Shown: positions 26,080-35,020, counted from the stretch's first letter. The stretch is DNA of 49,037 nucleotides from JAMBLL01 sp964460075 (GCA_964460075.1 CAYWPC010000017.1:1-49037); one strand, 5' to 3'. Numbers and translations are program-made. The notes: generated by a model from the letters alone, not told the origin.

Positions 26080-27016
26080 CGTCAGAACCGAGGTCGTATT
26101 CGGCGACCAACGCTCCTGGGGCGATCGCGCCGCGTTCTTTCACCGCCTCGACCTCGTCTGGTTCCAGCGCCGTGAGCAGTGACACGATCGCTACCTCGAT
26201 CTGGTCGTCGGAAGGCTCTTTCGTCGTGATGGACTGAATCCAGATTCCCGGCTTGGAGGCCCAGGCGATCCAAGGCTGTCCGGCTGCGGCACGCAGCACT
26301 TCGTACGAGATTCCAGCGATGATGGGTATGAGCGCGATGCGGGCAGTCACCTGCCATACGAAGGGGAACGGCGCAAACGCGAGGAACACGACGAAAGCCA
26401 CCATTGCAACGATGATGATGAACGACGTGCCGCACCGTGGATGGCGCGGACTGTACTTTTGGATCGATTCGATATCGAGGGGGTCCCCGCCCTCGTATGC
26501 GTGGATCGTCTTGTGTTCGGCGCCGTGGTATTCGAAGACGCGTTGAATCTCTTGGCTTCTTCCGATGAGCCAGATGTATCCAACGATCAGTCCGATGCGA
26601 AGAATGCCGTCTATGACGACGAACAGGATGCCGTTGCCGCCGACGAGATCCTTGATCCAGTTCGCCGCGAACGCTGGTGCGATCACGAAGATTGCGAGCG
26701 CACCCACAACCGCGATCAGCATCGTGAGGATGATCTCCTTGCGGCTGATCTCCTCTTCTTCTTCCCCTGCCTTCTCAGCCGACCAGGACAGTGCCTGGAA
26801 GCCGAGCTGGAGGGATTCGATCAGGACGAACATGCCTCGCAGAAACGCGATCTTGACGTACCGGTTGCGCGAGGAGAGCGCCGGGAGTTCGTTGCGTTTC
26901 GCTTCGATTACGCCGTCGGGACGTCGAGCGGCGACAGCCCAGGCGTCCGGGGCGCGCATCATGACGCCCTCGATGACCGCCTGACCGCCGACTGAGGCGC
27001 CAGGAGAGCGGCTCAA
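26072..27016 (-). CDS. DUF1385 family membrane protein (YqhQ-like)
   Basis: 314 residues. Family motifs are GGQAVIEGVMMRAPDAWAVA at the N-terminus, FEYHGAEHKTIHAYE and HPRCGTSF in the middle, with about five membrane helices. The family is widespread next to prfA and rpmE in Gram-positive bacteria; its role is not established. The TTG start at 27016 directly follows the rpmE stop. C-terminal ~50 residues are acidic. Confidence 0.9.
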   Translation of the reverse strand: MSRSPGASVGGQAVIEGVMMRAPDAWAVAARRPDGVIEAKRNELPALSSRNRYVKIAFLRGMFVLIESLQLGFQALSWSAEKAGEEEEEISRKEIILTMLIAVVGALAIFVIAPAFAANWIKDLVGGNGILFVVIDGILRIGLIVGYIWLIGRSQEIQRVFEYHGAEHKTIHAYEGGDPLDIESIQKYSPRHPRCGTSFIIIVAMVAFVVFLAFAPFPFVWQVTARIALIPIIAGISYEVLRAAAGQPWIAWASKPGIWIQSITTKEPSDDQIEVAIVSLLTALEPDEVEAVKERGAIAPGALVAEYDLGSDDG

Positions 27017-27313
27017 CTACTCGTCCGAGTCTTCAGTGGAGTCCACGGAAGCTGCCTCTGGGGCGGCAGCCATCTGTCCGTACCGCTTGCGGAACCGCTC
27101 AACACGACCAGTGGTGTCGACGAGGATTTGCTTACCGGTGTAAAACGGGTGACTGGCCGACGAAATCTCGACCTTGGCGAGCGGGTACGTGTTGCCATCT
27201 TCCCATTCGACGGTCTCAGATGTGCTGATCGTCGACTTTGTCAGAAAGGCGAAATCGGATGACGTGTCCTGGAACACGACCGGACGATAACTCGGGTGGA
27301 TGTCGGGCTGCAC
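27017..27313 (-). CDS. rpmE: 50S ribosomal protein bL31, type B
   Basis: 98 residues from GTG 27313, with AGGAG at the right distance. The sequence QPDIHPSYRPVVFQDTSSDFAFLTKSTI and SASHPFYTGKQ matches the zinc-free type B form of bL31: no CxxC pair is present. It sits in the usual rho-rpmE-prfA slot. The C-terminal ~20 residues (after RYGQMAA) are an acidic extension not needed for the fold. Confidence 0.93.
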   Translation of the reverse strand: MQPDIHPSYRPVVFQDTSSDFAFLTKSTISTSETVEWEDGNTYPLAKVEISSASHPFYTGKQILVDTTGRVERFRKRYGQMAAAPEAASVDSTEDSDE

Positions 27314-27365
27314 GGGATCTCCTGATTGATACTGTTGAACTGTAGCTGGCTCGCTCAGCTGCTCA

Positions 27366-28838
27366 TCACTGGCCGCTCTTGGCCACTGAGAGCAGGAACT
27401 CTGCATTGGACTTGGTGCTCTTGAGCCTATCCATGAGCAACTCGAGAGCCGCACCCGACTCGAGGGCGAGCAGCACCCTTCGCAGCTTCCATACCTCAGA
27501 AAGCTCGGAGCGATCCATCAGCAATTCCTCGCGGCGGGTGCCTGAGGGTGCGATGTCGATCGCCGGGTAGATGCGCTTGTCTGCAAGCTTGCGGTCGAGC
27601 CGCAGCTCCATGTTGCCTGTGCCCTTGAACTCCTCGAAAATGACGTCGTCCATTCGGCTGCCGGTCTCAACGAGCGCCGTTCCGATGATCGTCAAGCTGC
27701 CACCTTCTTCGACGTTGCGTGCAGCACCAAAGAATCGCTTCGGTGGGTAAAGCGCCGTCGAGTCGACACCACCCGAGAGGATTCTCCCAGAGGCAGGTGT
27801 CGCGAGGTTGTGTGCCCTTGCAAGCCGCGTGATCGAATCCAACAGGATGACGACGTCCGTGCCCATCTCGACGAGGCGTTTCGCACGCTCGACAGCGAGC
27901 TCTGAAACCTGTGTTCCCTCTTCGGCAGGCCTGTCGAACGTCGAATACACGACTTCGCCCTTCACCGAACGCTGCATGTCGGTGACCTCTTCTGGACGTT
28001 CGCCTACGAGTACGACCATGAGGTAGCACTCGGGGTTGTTCGTCGTGATCGAGTGTGCGATGTCTTTGAGGACCGTCGTCTTTCCAGCCTTCGCCGGTGA
28101 CACGATCATGCCGCGCTGTCCCTTGCCGATCGGTGCGATCAGATCGATGATGCGAGACGCCATCAGCGTCGGCTCACCCTCCACTTCGAGGCGGAGGCGC
28201 ACATCGGGGAAGAGCGGGGTGAGCTTGGCGAACTTCGGGCGATCCATGGCCTCGTCCGGGTCCATGCCATTGACCTTTACAGCGCGAACGAGTGCTGGGA
28301 ACTTCTCCTGCGCCCTGGCGGGGCGGACAGGGCCTGAGATGACATCACCCTTGCGGAGGCGCGACTTGCGCACAAGATTTGCTGCGACGTACACGTCCTT
28401 GTCGCCTGGGAGGTAGCCGGTGACACGGAGGAAGCCGTAGCCCTCAGGGAGAATATCGAGGATCCCCTCGCGGATCTCGAGCTCTGACTCGTCGATCGGC
28501 TCACGGTTCCGGTTCCTGTTGCGGTTCCGGTTCCTGTTGCGGTTCCTGCGACTGCCCTGATGATCTCCACCGTGGTCGTCGTGGTCGTCCGAGTCGTTGT
28601 CGCCGTCGCGTGTGGTCTCGCCCGACGATGCGCTGTCTGACTCCGTCAGCGTCTTGGCTTCAACGGGTGGCTCTGGCTTGTCCTCGGGGAGCATCGAAGG
28701 ATCGAACTTCTCCGATTCGAGAATCACGGCAATGAGTTTCGACTTCTGCAGGCCTTCGTGATCCACGTCGACCGATGCAGCCATCTCTCGGAGTGCAGGT
28801 AGCTTGAACTCCTGCAGTTTGGCCCTTGGTGTGCTCAT
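27366..28838 (-). CDS. rho: Transcription termination factor Rho
   Basis: 490 residues from ATG 28838 (AAAGGGG upstream); an in-frame ATG at 28904 would add 22 residues. N-terminal helical domain, then an acidic and Arg/Asn-rich insert (residues ~60-115, with seven consecutive Arg-Asn pairs), then the cold-shock RNA-binding domain (GILDILPEGYGFLRVTGYLPGDKDVYVA). The ATPase domain has Walker A SPAKAGKTTVLK, VVLVGERPEEVTDM and Walker B VVILLDSITRLARAHN. RNA helicase that ends transcription. The insert is typical of actinobacterial Rho. Confidence 0.97.
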   Translation of the reverse strand: MSTPRAKLQEFKLPALREMAASVDVDHEGLQKSKLIAVILESEKFDPSMLPEDKPEPPVEAKTLTESDSASSGETTRDGDNDSDDHDDHGGDHQGSRRNRNRNRNRNRNRNREPIDESELEIREGILDILPEGYGFLRVTGYLPGDKDVYVAANLVRKSRLRKGDVISGPVRPARAQEKFPALVRAVKVNGMDPDEAMDRPKFAKLTPLFPDVRLRLEVEGEPTLMASRIIDLIAPIGKGQRGMIVSPAKAGKTTVLKDIAHSITTNNPECYLMVVLVGERPEEVTDMQRSVKGEVVYSTFDRPAEEGTQVSELAVERAKRLVEMGTDVVILLDSITRLARAHNLATPASGRILSGGVDSTALYPPKRFFGAARNVEEGGSLTIIGTALVETGSRMDDVIFEEFKGTGNMELRLDRKLADKRIYPAIDIAPSGTRREELLMDRSELSEVWKLRRVLLALESGAALELLMDRLKSTKSNAEFLLSVAKSGQ

Positions 28839-28977
28839 CTCGTGTGTGCCCCTTTCGAGATGGTCGGGGTTCATGGCCGTACGGCCGGGAACAGCGGCGA
28901 TCATGCGCGAAAGCTGTGGAACGCCTTAGAAATACCCATGAAGGAGCCGGGACGGCTGTTCAGTGGGAGTGAGCCAA

Positions 28978-29005
28978 AGTATAGGGCGCTGCGTCCGTAA
29001 CGCAA
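28978..29005 (-). promoter_or_regulatory. Promoter candidate for rho (TTGCGT-16 bp-TATACT)
   Basis: On the minus strand TTGCGT (29005-29000) and TATACT (28983-28978) are 16 bp apart, the best sigma-70-like pair I found in the window. Transcription from it would give rho a leader of about 130 nt, long enough for the attenuation known for rho genes elsewhere. Confidence 0.55.
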
Positions 29006-29010
29006 CCAAT

Positions 29011-30171
29011 TCACTCGCTGGTGAGCGTTTCCGCCTCGATGGATGCCACTGAGGTCTCGCCTTCGCCCAGGTCGAGACCTTCGATTCTTTCGCTGCGAGT
29101 GACGATCTTGTGGGTACTCGTCTTGATCTCGGCAACGTCTTTCGTCACTTGCCCGAAGTGGGTGTCGAGGTGTTTGACGCGGTCGTCGATGCGACGAACG
29201 TCCTTGAGCAGCATCCCTACCTCGCGCTGGATGAGCGACGCCTGTTTCCGCATCTCCACGTCGCGCAGAATCGCCCGCACGGTGGTGAGCGTTGCCATCA
29301 GCGTCGTTGGCGACACGAGATACACCTTGCGTTTGTGGCTCTCGGCGACGACCGCCGGGTGATGTGCGTGCAGCTCACCGTAGACGGCCTCGGACGGGAT
29401 GAACATGAGGGCGTTCTCTGCGGTCGACCGCTCGTCGTCGATCGGCTGGGAGACGTATTTGTCTGCGATGTCCTTTATGTGCTTCTTGGTGTCTGATGAG
29501 AGTTGCTTCGCAGCCTTGTCGCGGGTCGCCTGGTCCGGGGCGGCCAGCATCTCCTGGTACGCCTTGAGTGGGAACTTCGCGTCGACCGATATCGGCCCAG
29601 GTGGATGCGGCAGCATGATCAAACAGTCGACCTGTTTCCCGTTTGCGAGGAGTGCCTGCATCTCGTAGGCGAACGACGGCAGCATGCTCTCGACGATGTC
29701 CGCGAGTTGCATCTCCCCGAAGGCGCCTCTGGCCGGATTGTCGTCGAGGACGTGTTGCAGGCTCACGACCTGTTCCGAGAGGGCTTTGATGTTGTCCTGG
29801 GCCTTGTCGATCGTCTCAAGGCGCTCTTTCAGACCCGCCAGCGACTTCGCTGTGTCCTTGGAAGACACAGCAAGGTTCTTGGTCATCTCAGCTTCGAGGT
29901 TTGCGAGACGCTCGTTGAGGCTCCTCCCGAGTAGCTGCTGGGACTGGCTCATGGAGTCGGTGAGCGCCTTGGAGGATTCGACCTGCTGCTTGGAGACGGT
30001 GTCGACCTTGCCTACAAGTGCCTGTTGGGCCTGCATGAGCTCCACCAATCGCTGCTGCAACGCAGCCGCGAGCGGATCGTCTGCCGGTCGAGACACTCGG
30101 GACTGGGTATAGACCAGCACACCAACCCCGACGACCAGCACCACAAGCACGATCAACAGAACGTCATTCAC
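29011..30171 (-). CDS. rmuC: RmuC family protein
   Basis: 386 residues. One N-terminal membrane helix (about residues 3-21), a long coiled coil (about 30-140), then the RmuC nuclease-like core: NPARGAFGEMQLADIVESMLP, QVDCLIMLPHPPGPISVDAKFPLKAYQEM (the D...D-K pattern of PD-(D/E)XK folds) and ALMFIPSEAVYGELH. RmuC limits inversions at short repeats in E. coli. It starts with GTG behind GAGG; TACCCT about 30 nt upstream may be its -10. Confidence 0.93.
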   Translation of the reverse strand: MNDVLLIVLVVLVVGVGVLVYTQSRVSRPADDPLAAALQQRLVELMQAQQALVGKVDTVSKQQVESSKALTDSMSQSQQLLGRSLNERLANLEAEMTKNLAVSSKDTAKSLAGLKERLETIDKAQDNIKALSEQVVSLQHVLDDNPARGAFGEMQLADIVESMLPSFAYEMQALLANGKQVDCLIMLPHPPGPISVDAKFPLKAYQEMLAAPDQATRDKAAKQLSSDTKKHIKDIADKYVSQPIDDERSTAENALMFIPSEAVYGELHAHHPAVVAESHKRKVYLVSPTTLMATLTTVRAILRDVEMRKQASLIQREVGMLLKDVRRIDDRVKHLDTHFGQVTKDVAEIKTSTHKIVTRSERIEGLDLGEGETSVASIEAETLTSE

Positions 30172-30285
30172 AATCCTCGACCTTTGCGTTAGCTACAAAG
30201 AGGGTAGGGGTTGGGCGCGACAGAAAGGAGGATGTCCCAGAAGCGATAACGGACTCCCCCGTCCACCTCTCCAAGTCGGCGAAGG

Positions 30286-31311
30286 CTACGTGTACCCCAG
30301 TGTGTCGGCGACGACATCGACATCCGCTGGAAGGACATCTGGCAGCGTCACGGCCTCGATTGCGGTGTCGGGGTCCTTGAGACCGTGCCCGGTCACCGTG
30401 CACACGACATCTCCATCGGGGAGGTCGTCCGCAAACTTCATGATGCCTGCAACACCCGCTGCGGACGCCGGTTCGCAGAACACGCCGACCTTTCTCGCCA
30501 GAAAGCGGTACGCCTCCAGGATCTCGGCGTCCGTGACGGCTTCGATCCTCCCCATCGAGGCATCCCTAGCCTCAACCGCCCCGTCCCACGATGCAGGATT
30601 CCCGATCCTGATCGCGGTTGCAATGGTCTCAGGATCGTCGAACACCTCGCCGTACACAATCGGCGCAGCACCTTCGGCCTGGAAACCCCACATCCGCGGA
30701 GCGGCCTCCACCTCGGTGTAGCCCTTCCAATACGCCGTGATGTTGCCTGCGTTGCCGACGGGAAGCGCATGCACAGCCGGCGCATGGCCAAGATCGTCGA
30801 CAACCTCGAACGCAGCCGTCTTCTGCGCCTCGATTCGGTACGGGTTCACCGAGTTCACGAGGGCGACATCGAATCGCTCCGCAAGAGACCGAACGATTGC
30901 AAGCGCATCGTCGAAGTTGCCCGCTATCGGCACGATCGTCGCTCCATGGGCAATTGCCTGAGCAAGCTTCCCCGCAGCGATCTTGCCGGCAGGCAGCACA
31001 ACGACGCAGCCGATGCCTGCGCGAGCGGCATACGCTGCGGCCGACGCCGACGTGTTGCCCGTCGAGGCGCACACCACGGCGCTCGCTCCCGCCTCGAGGG
31101 CCTTCGACACCGCAAGCGTCATGCCTCTGTCCTTGAACGACCCCGTCGGGTTGACACCTTCATACTTGAGATACACCGCACGATCCACGACGTCGCTCAA
31201 CGCCGGAGCGGGAATGAGCGGAGTCCCGCCCTCGAGCAACGTGACAACCGGCGTCGCCTCCGACACGGGGAGCCGTTCCCAGTGCTCAGCGATCACTCCC
31301 CGCCACGTCAC
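30286..31311 (-). CDS. thrC: Threonine synthase
   Basis: 341 residues, the short bacterial form. The PLP lysine lies in NPTGSFKDRGMTLAV, ASTGNTSASAAAYAARAG binds the cofactor phosphate, and LPVGNAGNITAYWKGY is the second PLP phosphate loop. It converts O-phosphohomoserine to threonine. GTG at 31311 overlaps the TGA of hom (GTGA). The homoserine kinase gene thrB that often follows is not here; rmuC is next. Confidence 0.96.
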   Translation of the reverse strand: MTWRGVIAEHWERLPVSEATPVVTLLEGGTPLIPAPALSDVVDRAVYLKYEGVNPTGSFKDRGMTLAVSKALEAGASAVVCASTGNTSASAAAYAARAGIGCVVVLPAGKIAAGKLAQAIAHGATIVPIAGNFDDALAIVRSLAERFDVALVNSVNPYRIEAQKTAAFEVVDDLGHAPAVHALPVGNAGNITAYWKGYTEVEAAPRMWGFQAEGAAPIVYGEVFDDPETIATAIRIGNPASWDGAVEARDASMGRIEAVTDAEILEAYRFLARKVGVFCEPASAAGVAGIMKFADDLPDGDVVCTVTGHGLKDPDTAIEAVTLPDVLPADVDVVADTLGYT

Positions 31312-32597
31312 CTGTCGTCTCCAAGCACACGGATCACCGAGGCAACCTCGATGACCTCTTCGATCCCTTCGAGCGACGACAACGCCGCTCGTTGCGCAGA
31401 CTCAACAGCCTTGTGAGTGACGACGATCAAGGCAGCCTCGTCGTCGACGCCCTCCTGCCACACCGACCGAATCGAGACACCTGCATCACCGAACCCTGAA
31501 GCGACCTGTGCGAGCACACCTGGCTGGTCGTTCACCTGAAGACGTACATACCAACGAGTCTCAACGTCGGTGAACGGCAGAACCTCAGTGGAGGAGAATC
31601 GTATCCTCGGCGCAACCTGGGCACCTGCGAGCGTCTCGCGTGCAGCATCGATCACATCACCGAGCACCGCTGTTGCGGTCGGTTCACCGCCCGCTCCTGG
31701 ACCTGCAAGCAACAGAGAATCGATCGACGGCCCCTCGATGAACACTGCATTCATCGCACCCCTGATCGATGCGAGGGGATGATCCACAGGGATCATCGCG
31801 GGATGCACACGAGCACACACACCCTCGGGCGTGCGCTCGCACACAGCGATCAGCTTCACCGCAAACCCGAACTCGGCTGCGAACCCCATGTCAACAGCGG
31901 TCAGCGCCTCGATGCCCTCGGTGAACACGTTATCGATGCCGACCCACGTTCCAAAGGCGAGCGAAGCGAGGATTGCCGCCTTCGCAGCGGCATCCGCACC
32001 GGACACGTCGGCCGTGGGATCAGCCTCCGCGTATCCGAGTTCCTGAGCCGCAGCAAGGGCCGCAGCGTAGGTCGCACCCTCGTCAGCCATCTGCGTGAGG
32101 ATGAAATTCGTCGTGCCGTTCACGATGCCGAGCACCCGGTCGAGGCGTTCACCTGCAAGCGTCTCAGACAACGGCCGAATGATCGGAATCGCTCCGCCCA
32201 CAGCCGCCTCGAACAGGAACGGAACACCGGCACGTTCTGCTGCGGCGATGAGTTCTGGTCCACGCGACGCAATCAATTCCTTGTTTGCCGACACGACCGG
32301 CTTGCCTGCCTCGAGAGCAGCCAAGATGAGGTCGCCAGCGGGATCCTTCCCCCCCATGACCTCGACGACGAGATCGACCGTTGAGTCGTTGACGACCTCG
32401 AACGGGTCGTCTGTGAGCAACCCCTCTGTGACAACGAAGTCGCGGGCACGGTCGAGGCGGTTCACGCCGATCCTGCGCACGTCAAACGTCAACCCCGTCT
32501 TTGCCGCGATCGCGTCGGACTCGCCGACGAGTCTGCGAACCAGCGCACCTCCGACGGTTCCAGCCCCGAGGAGACCTATACCAATCGATCGTTCCAT
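31308..32597 (-). CDS. hom: Homoserine dehydrogenase
   Basis: 429 residues from ATG 32597. NAD(P)-binding IGIGLLGAGTVGGALVR at the N-terminus, the catalytic region GELGYAEADPTADVSGADAAAKAAILA-like (here AQELGYAEADPTADVSG), and a C-terminal ACT domain (RWYVRLQVNDQPGVLAQVASGFGDAGVSIRSVWQEG) that usually gives threonine feedback control. It reduces aspartate semialdehyde to homoserine. The frame continues upstream to 32711 without family resemblance. Confidence 0.96.
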   Translation of the reverse strand: MERSIGIGLLGAGTVGGALVRRLVGESDAIAAKTGLTFDVRRIGVNRLDRARDFVVTEGLLTDDPFEVVNDSTVDLVVEVMGGKDPAGDLILAALEAGKPVVSANKELIASRGPELIAAAERAGVPFLFEAAVGGAIPIIRPLSETLAGERLDRVLGIVNGTTNFILTQMADEGATYAAALAAAQELGYAEADPTADVSGADAAAKAAILASLAFGTWVGIDNVFTEGIEALTAVDMGFAAEFGFAVKLIAVCERTPEGVCARVHPAMIPVDHPLASIRGAMNAVFIEGPSIDSLLLAGPGAGGEPTATAVLGDVIDAARETLAGAQVAPRIRFSSTEVLPFTDVETRWYVRLQVNDQPGVLAQVASGFGDAGVSIRSVWQEGVDDEAALIVVTHKAVESAQRAALSSLEGIEEVIEVASVIRVLGDDR

Positions 32598-32607
32598 AGA
32601 ACTCGCG

Positions 32608-32613
32608 ACGATA
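32608..32613 (-). promoter_or_regulatory. -10-like TATCGT box upstream of hom
   Basis: TATCGT on the minus strand ends 10 nt before the hom ATG; no Shine-Dalgarno sequence lies between. The remaining 276-bp divergent gap up to 32873 holds no gene I can see; it must also contain the promoter of the Trp-rich gene. Confidence 0.35.
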
Positions 32614-32873
32614 GTGCAAACACAGCGCCTCGCCACAAGCAGCAACACCGATGCGCTCGAAACCCACGCTCTCTGACCCGAAGCCCGACACGGCCAAGCA
32701 CCACGGGCCATCCGGATCCGCTCAATGACTCCACGAGGTCACGCTGGTCCACGAGACGTACAGGTGTGAGCAGACACGGCCAGTCGACAGCGAAGATCTC
32801 GATGAGTAAGATTTTTGACAATTGCCTGGTCGCATGCCGAAGGGGGCGGACAGGCATCACAGGAGGGGACAAA

Positions 32874-34928
32874 ATGATCGCCAAGCTCCGATCGGCGATG
32901 ATCGTCACATCGCTCGTACTTCTGATCGCAACCCCCGCCATGGCCCAGACATCTGGGTCTGGCGACCAGCCCAGACCTGACCCCCGTGCCCAGGTCGCTA
33001 ATGCAGAAGTCGCCATCGATAACGTAGGCGACGTCTGGATCCATCTCGAGTTCAACCAAGCCTGGGACGGAACACCGCCAGAGGACCTGTTCTCGTATTT
33101 CTTCCAACTGTATTTCTCAGGCCCATCGTTCTCCGCCGGCCTCGGATGGCAGGTACACGACGGCGAGACGATGCCCTTCGGCAGCAACACCGACGGGGAG
33201 TTCATCCCAGAGATGTACATCCTCGAAGACGGCAGCGTGCTCATCAAAACGGGCCTGACGTCCGAAGACGACCTCTCAAGTTTCGAGGGTGGGGTCGACT
33301 CGGGATCCTGGGTCGACGAGGACACCACCACGTCGGTGTTCGAGAACTACCAGTTCTTGATACCTGAAGAGACATTCCTCATCGGTGAACCGTTCGACCT
33401 GTTCGGGCCCCCCGTCTACGACCTGACCGAAGGCATACCGATCGCGCCGCCACCGACGACGACGACCGTTCCTGAGACGACGACTGTTCCTGAGACGACA
33501 ACCACCCAACCGGAGGCCACAACCACGACCTCGGCCTCGGTGGCACCGTCTCCAGAGACGACAACCACCGTCACGACCCCGCCGATATCGACCAGAGAGC
33601 GCACACCTGCGGTCACGGAAGGATTCACATCGGACTGCACCTCGTGCTCGACGCTGGTCCTCGTCATCCTCCTGCTCCTCGTGTGTGTGATTTTCTTCTG
33701 GATGAAGTCATACGACTGGTGGTCGTGCTGGATCCCGTGGTTCTTCGTGATCTGGGCCTGGGCACCACTCGTACTCGTCTGGATCGTGTTCTTCGGACCA
33801 GGCATATGGTGGTGGTGGATACCACTCCTCTTATGGTTCCCACTCATAGCCTGGGCATGGCTCTGGTGGGCAAAACGCCGCAGCTGGTGGCGACCAACCA
33901 TGGCGTGGTACCCCATTGCGTGGATGACCGCCCTCGCCGCATCAATGTTCGTGTGGCAGCCCTACTGGTGGTGGATACTGCCTCTCTTCTGGCTGCCGGG
34001 AGTCGCGTTCTACCTGTGGTACCGCGGCATGCGCCGACCATGGTGGCAACCATGGATGTGGCTAGCGTTCGCCGCCTGGGTCGTGTGGGTATTCATCTGG
34101 GCCATCTGGCTGACACCCTGGTGGATCTGGTGGTTCCCCATCGCGTTCTTCCCCATCCTTGGATGGTGGATCTGGCGTAGCGGCAACCGCACATGGTCCC
34201 ACTGGGGACCCAAGCTCTGCTGGCTCATCCCATGGGCATTCCTCCCATGGCTCGCATGGTGGACCTTCATGTGGGGCTGGTGGTGGTGCCTGATCCTCGT
34301 CCTGATCCTGCTACTCCACCTCGTGTGTGTGATTTTCTTCTGGATGAAGTCATACGACTGGTGGTCGTGCTGGATCCCGTGGTTCTTCGTGATCTGGGCC
34401 TGGGCACCACTCGTACTCGTCTGGATCGTGTTCTTCGGACCAGGCATATGGTGGTGGTGGATACCACTCCTCTTATGGTTCCCACTCATAGCCTGGGCAT
34501 GGCTCTGGTGGGCAAAACGCCGCAGCTGGTGGCGACCAACCATGGCGTGGTACCCCATTGCGTGGATGACCGCCCTCGCCGCATCAATGTTCGTGTGGCA
34601 GCCCTACTGGTGGTGGATACTGCCTCTCTTCTGGCTGCCGGGAGTCGCGTTCTACCTGTGGTACCGCGGCATGCGCCGACCATGGTGGCAACCATGGATG
34701 TGGCTAGCGTTCGCCGCCTGGGTCGTGTGGGTATTCATCTGGGCCATCTGGCTGACACCCTGGTGGATCTGGTGGTTCCCCATCGCGTTCTTCCCCATCC
34801 TTGGATGGTGGATCTGGCGTAGCGGCAACCGCACATGGTCCCACTGGGGACCCAAGCTCTGCTGGCTCATCCCATGGGCATTCCTCCCATGGCTCGCATG
34901 GTGGATCTTCCTGGACTGCTACCTGTAG
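32874..34928 (+). CDS. Unrecognised tryptophan-rich secreted/membrane protein
   Basis: 684 residues from ATG 32874, which has AGGAGGGG upstream and opens a clear signal peptide (residues ~1-25, ending AMAQ). Residues ~26-188 form a soluble acidic domain (VANAEVAIDNVGDVWIHLEFNQAW and so on). A Thr/Pro linker (~189-250, repeated PETTT) resembles a cell-wall spacer. From ~255 on the protein is hydrophobic with two identical ~195-residue copies (about 269-463 and 483-677), each with 49 Trp by my count (25%), plus short basic loops (AKRRSWW, RGMRRPWW). I know no such family. The copies may be 6-8 membrane passes each. It lies on the opposite strand between hom-thrC and lysA-argS. TGG is the only Trp codon, which makes the strand very G/T-rich. 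Confidence 0.8.
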   Translation: MIAKLRSAMIVTSLVLLIATPAMAQTSGSGDQPRPDPRAQVANAEVAIDNVGDVWIHLEFNQAWDGTPPEDLFSYFFQLYFSGPSFSAGLGWQVHDGETMPFGSNTDGEFIPEMYILEDGSVLIKTGLTSEDDLSSFEGGVDSGSWVDEDTTTSVFENYQFLIPEETFLIGEPFDLFGPPVYDLTEGIPIAPPPTTTTVPETTTVPETTTTQPEATTTTSASVAPSPETTTTVTTPPISTRERTPAVTEGFTSDCTSCSTLVLVILLLLVCVIFFWMKSYDWWSCWIPWFFVIWAWAPLVLVWIVFFGPGIWWWWIPLLLWFPLIAWAWLWWAKRRSWWRPTMAWYPIAWMTALAASMFVWQPYWWWILPLFWLPGVAFYLWYRGMRRPWWQPWMWLAFAAWVVWVFIWAIWLTPWWIWWFPIAFFPILGWWIWRSGNRTWSHWGPKLCWLIPWAFLPWLAWWTFMWGWWWCLILVLILLLHLVCVIFFWMKSYDWWSCWIPWFFVIWAWAPLVLVWIVFFGPGIWWWWIPLLLWFPLIAWAWLWWAKRRSWWRPTMAWYPIAWMTALAASMFVWQPYWWWILPLFWLPGVAFYLWYRGMRRPWWQPWMWLAFAAWVVWVFIWAIWLTPWWIWWFPIAFFPILGWWIWRSGNRTWSHWGPKLCWLIPWAFLPWLAWWIFLDCYL
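33677..34263 (+). repeat. 587-bp direct repeat, copy A, inside the Trp-rich gene
   Basis: Read base by base, this segment is identical to 34319-34905, offset 642 bp (214 codons, in frame). The sequences just outside, including the 55-bp spacer 34264-34318, are only loosely similar. Confidence 0.95.
34319..34905 (+). repeat. 587-bp direct repeat, copy B, inside the Trp-rich gene
   Basis: Exact second copy of 33677-34263. It ends 20 bases before the gene's stop codon. Perfect identity points to a very recent duplication, gene conversion or an assembly duplication. Confidence 0.95.
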
Positions 34929-34950
34929 ATCGATGGTGATACAAGGTTGA

Positions 34951-34988
34951 GACGCAGCCGACCCCTTCTTCGTCGGGTCGGCTGCGTC
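34951..34988. terminator. Strong hairpin between convergent genes
   Basis: GACGCAGCCGACCC pairs perfectly with GGGTCGGCTGCGTC around a 10-nt loop. It stands between the stops of the Trp-rich gene (34928) and lysA (35021), so it can serve both strands. No T-run follows. Confidence 0.75.
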
Positions 34989-35020
34989 CACGCAAGCTCT
35001 GTACTTCGCCAGGTTCGCCC

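Noticed and set aside
30172..30285. Search for a riboswitch or T-box ahead of rmuC, hom, glyA and lysA
   Set aside because: Leaders are short and no conserved aptamer or T-box sequence is visible.
33416..34558. His/Gln-rich minus-strand frames opposite the Trp-rich gene
   Set aside because: They arise because the TGG-rich strand reads CCA on the other side. They duplicate with the repeat and lack starts with ribosome binding sites; the plus frame has a signal peptide and good ribosome binding site.
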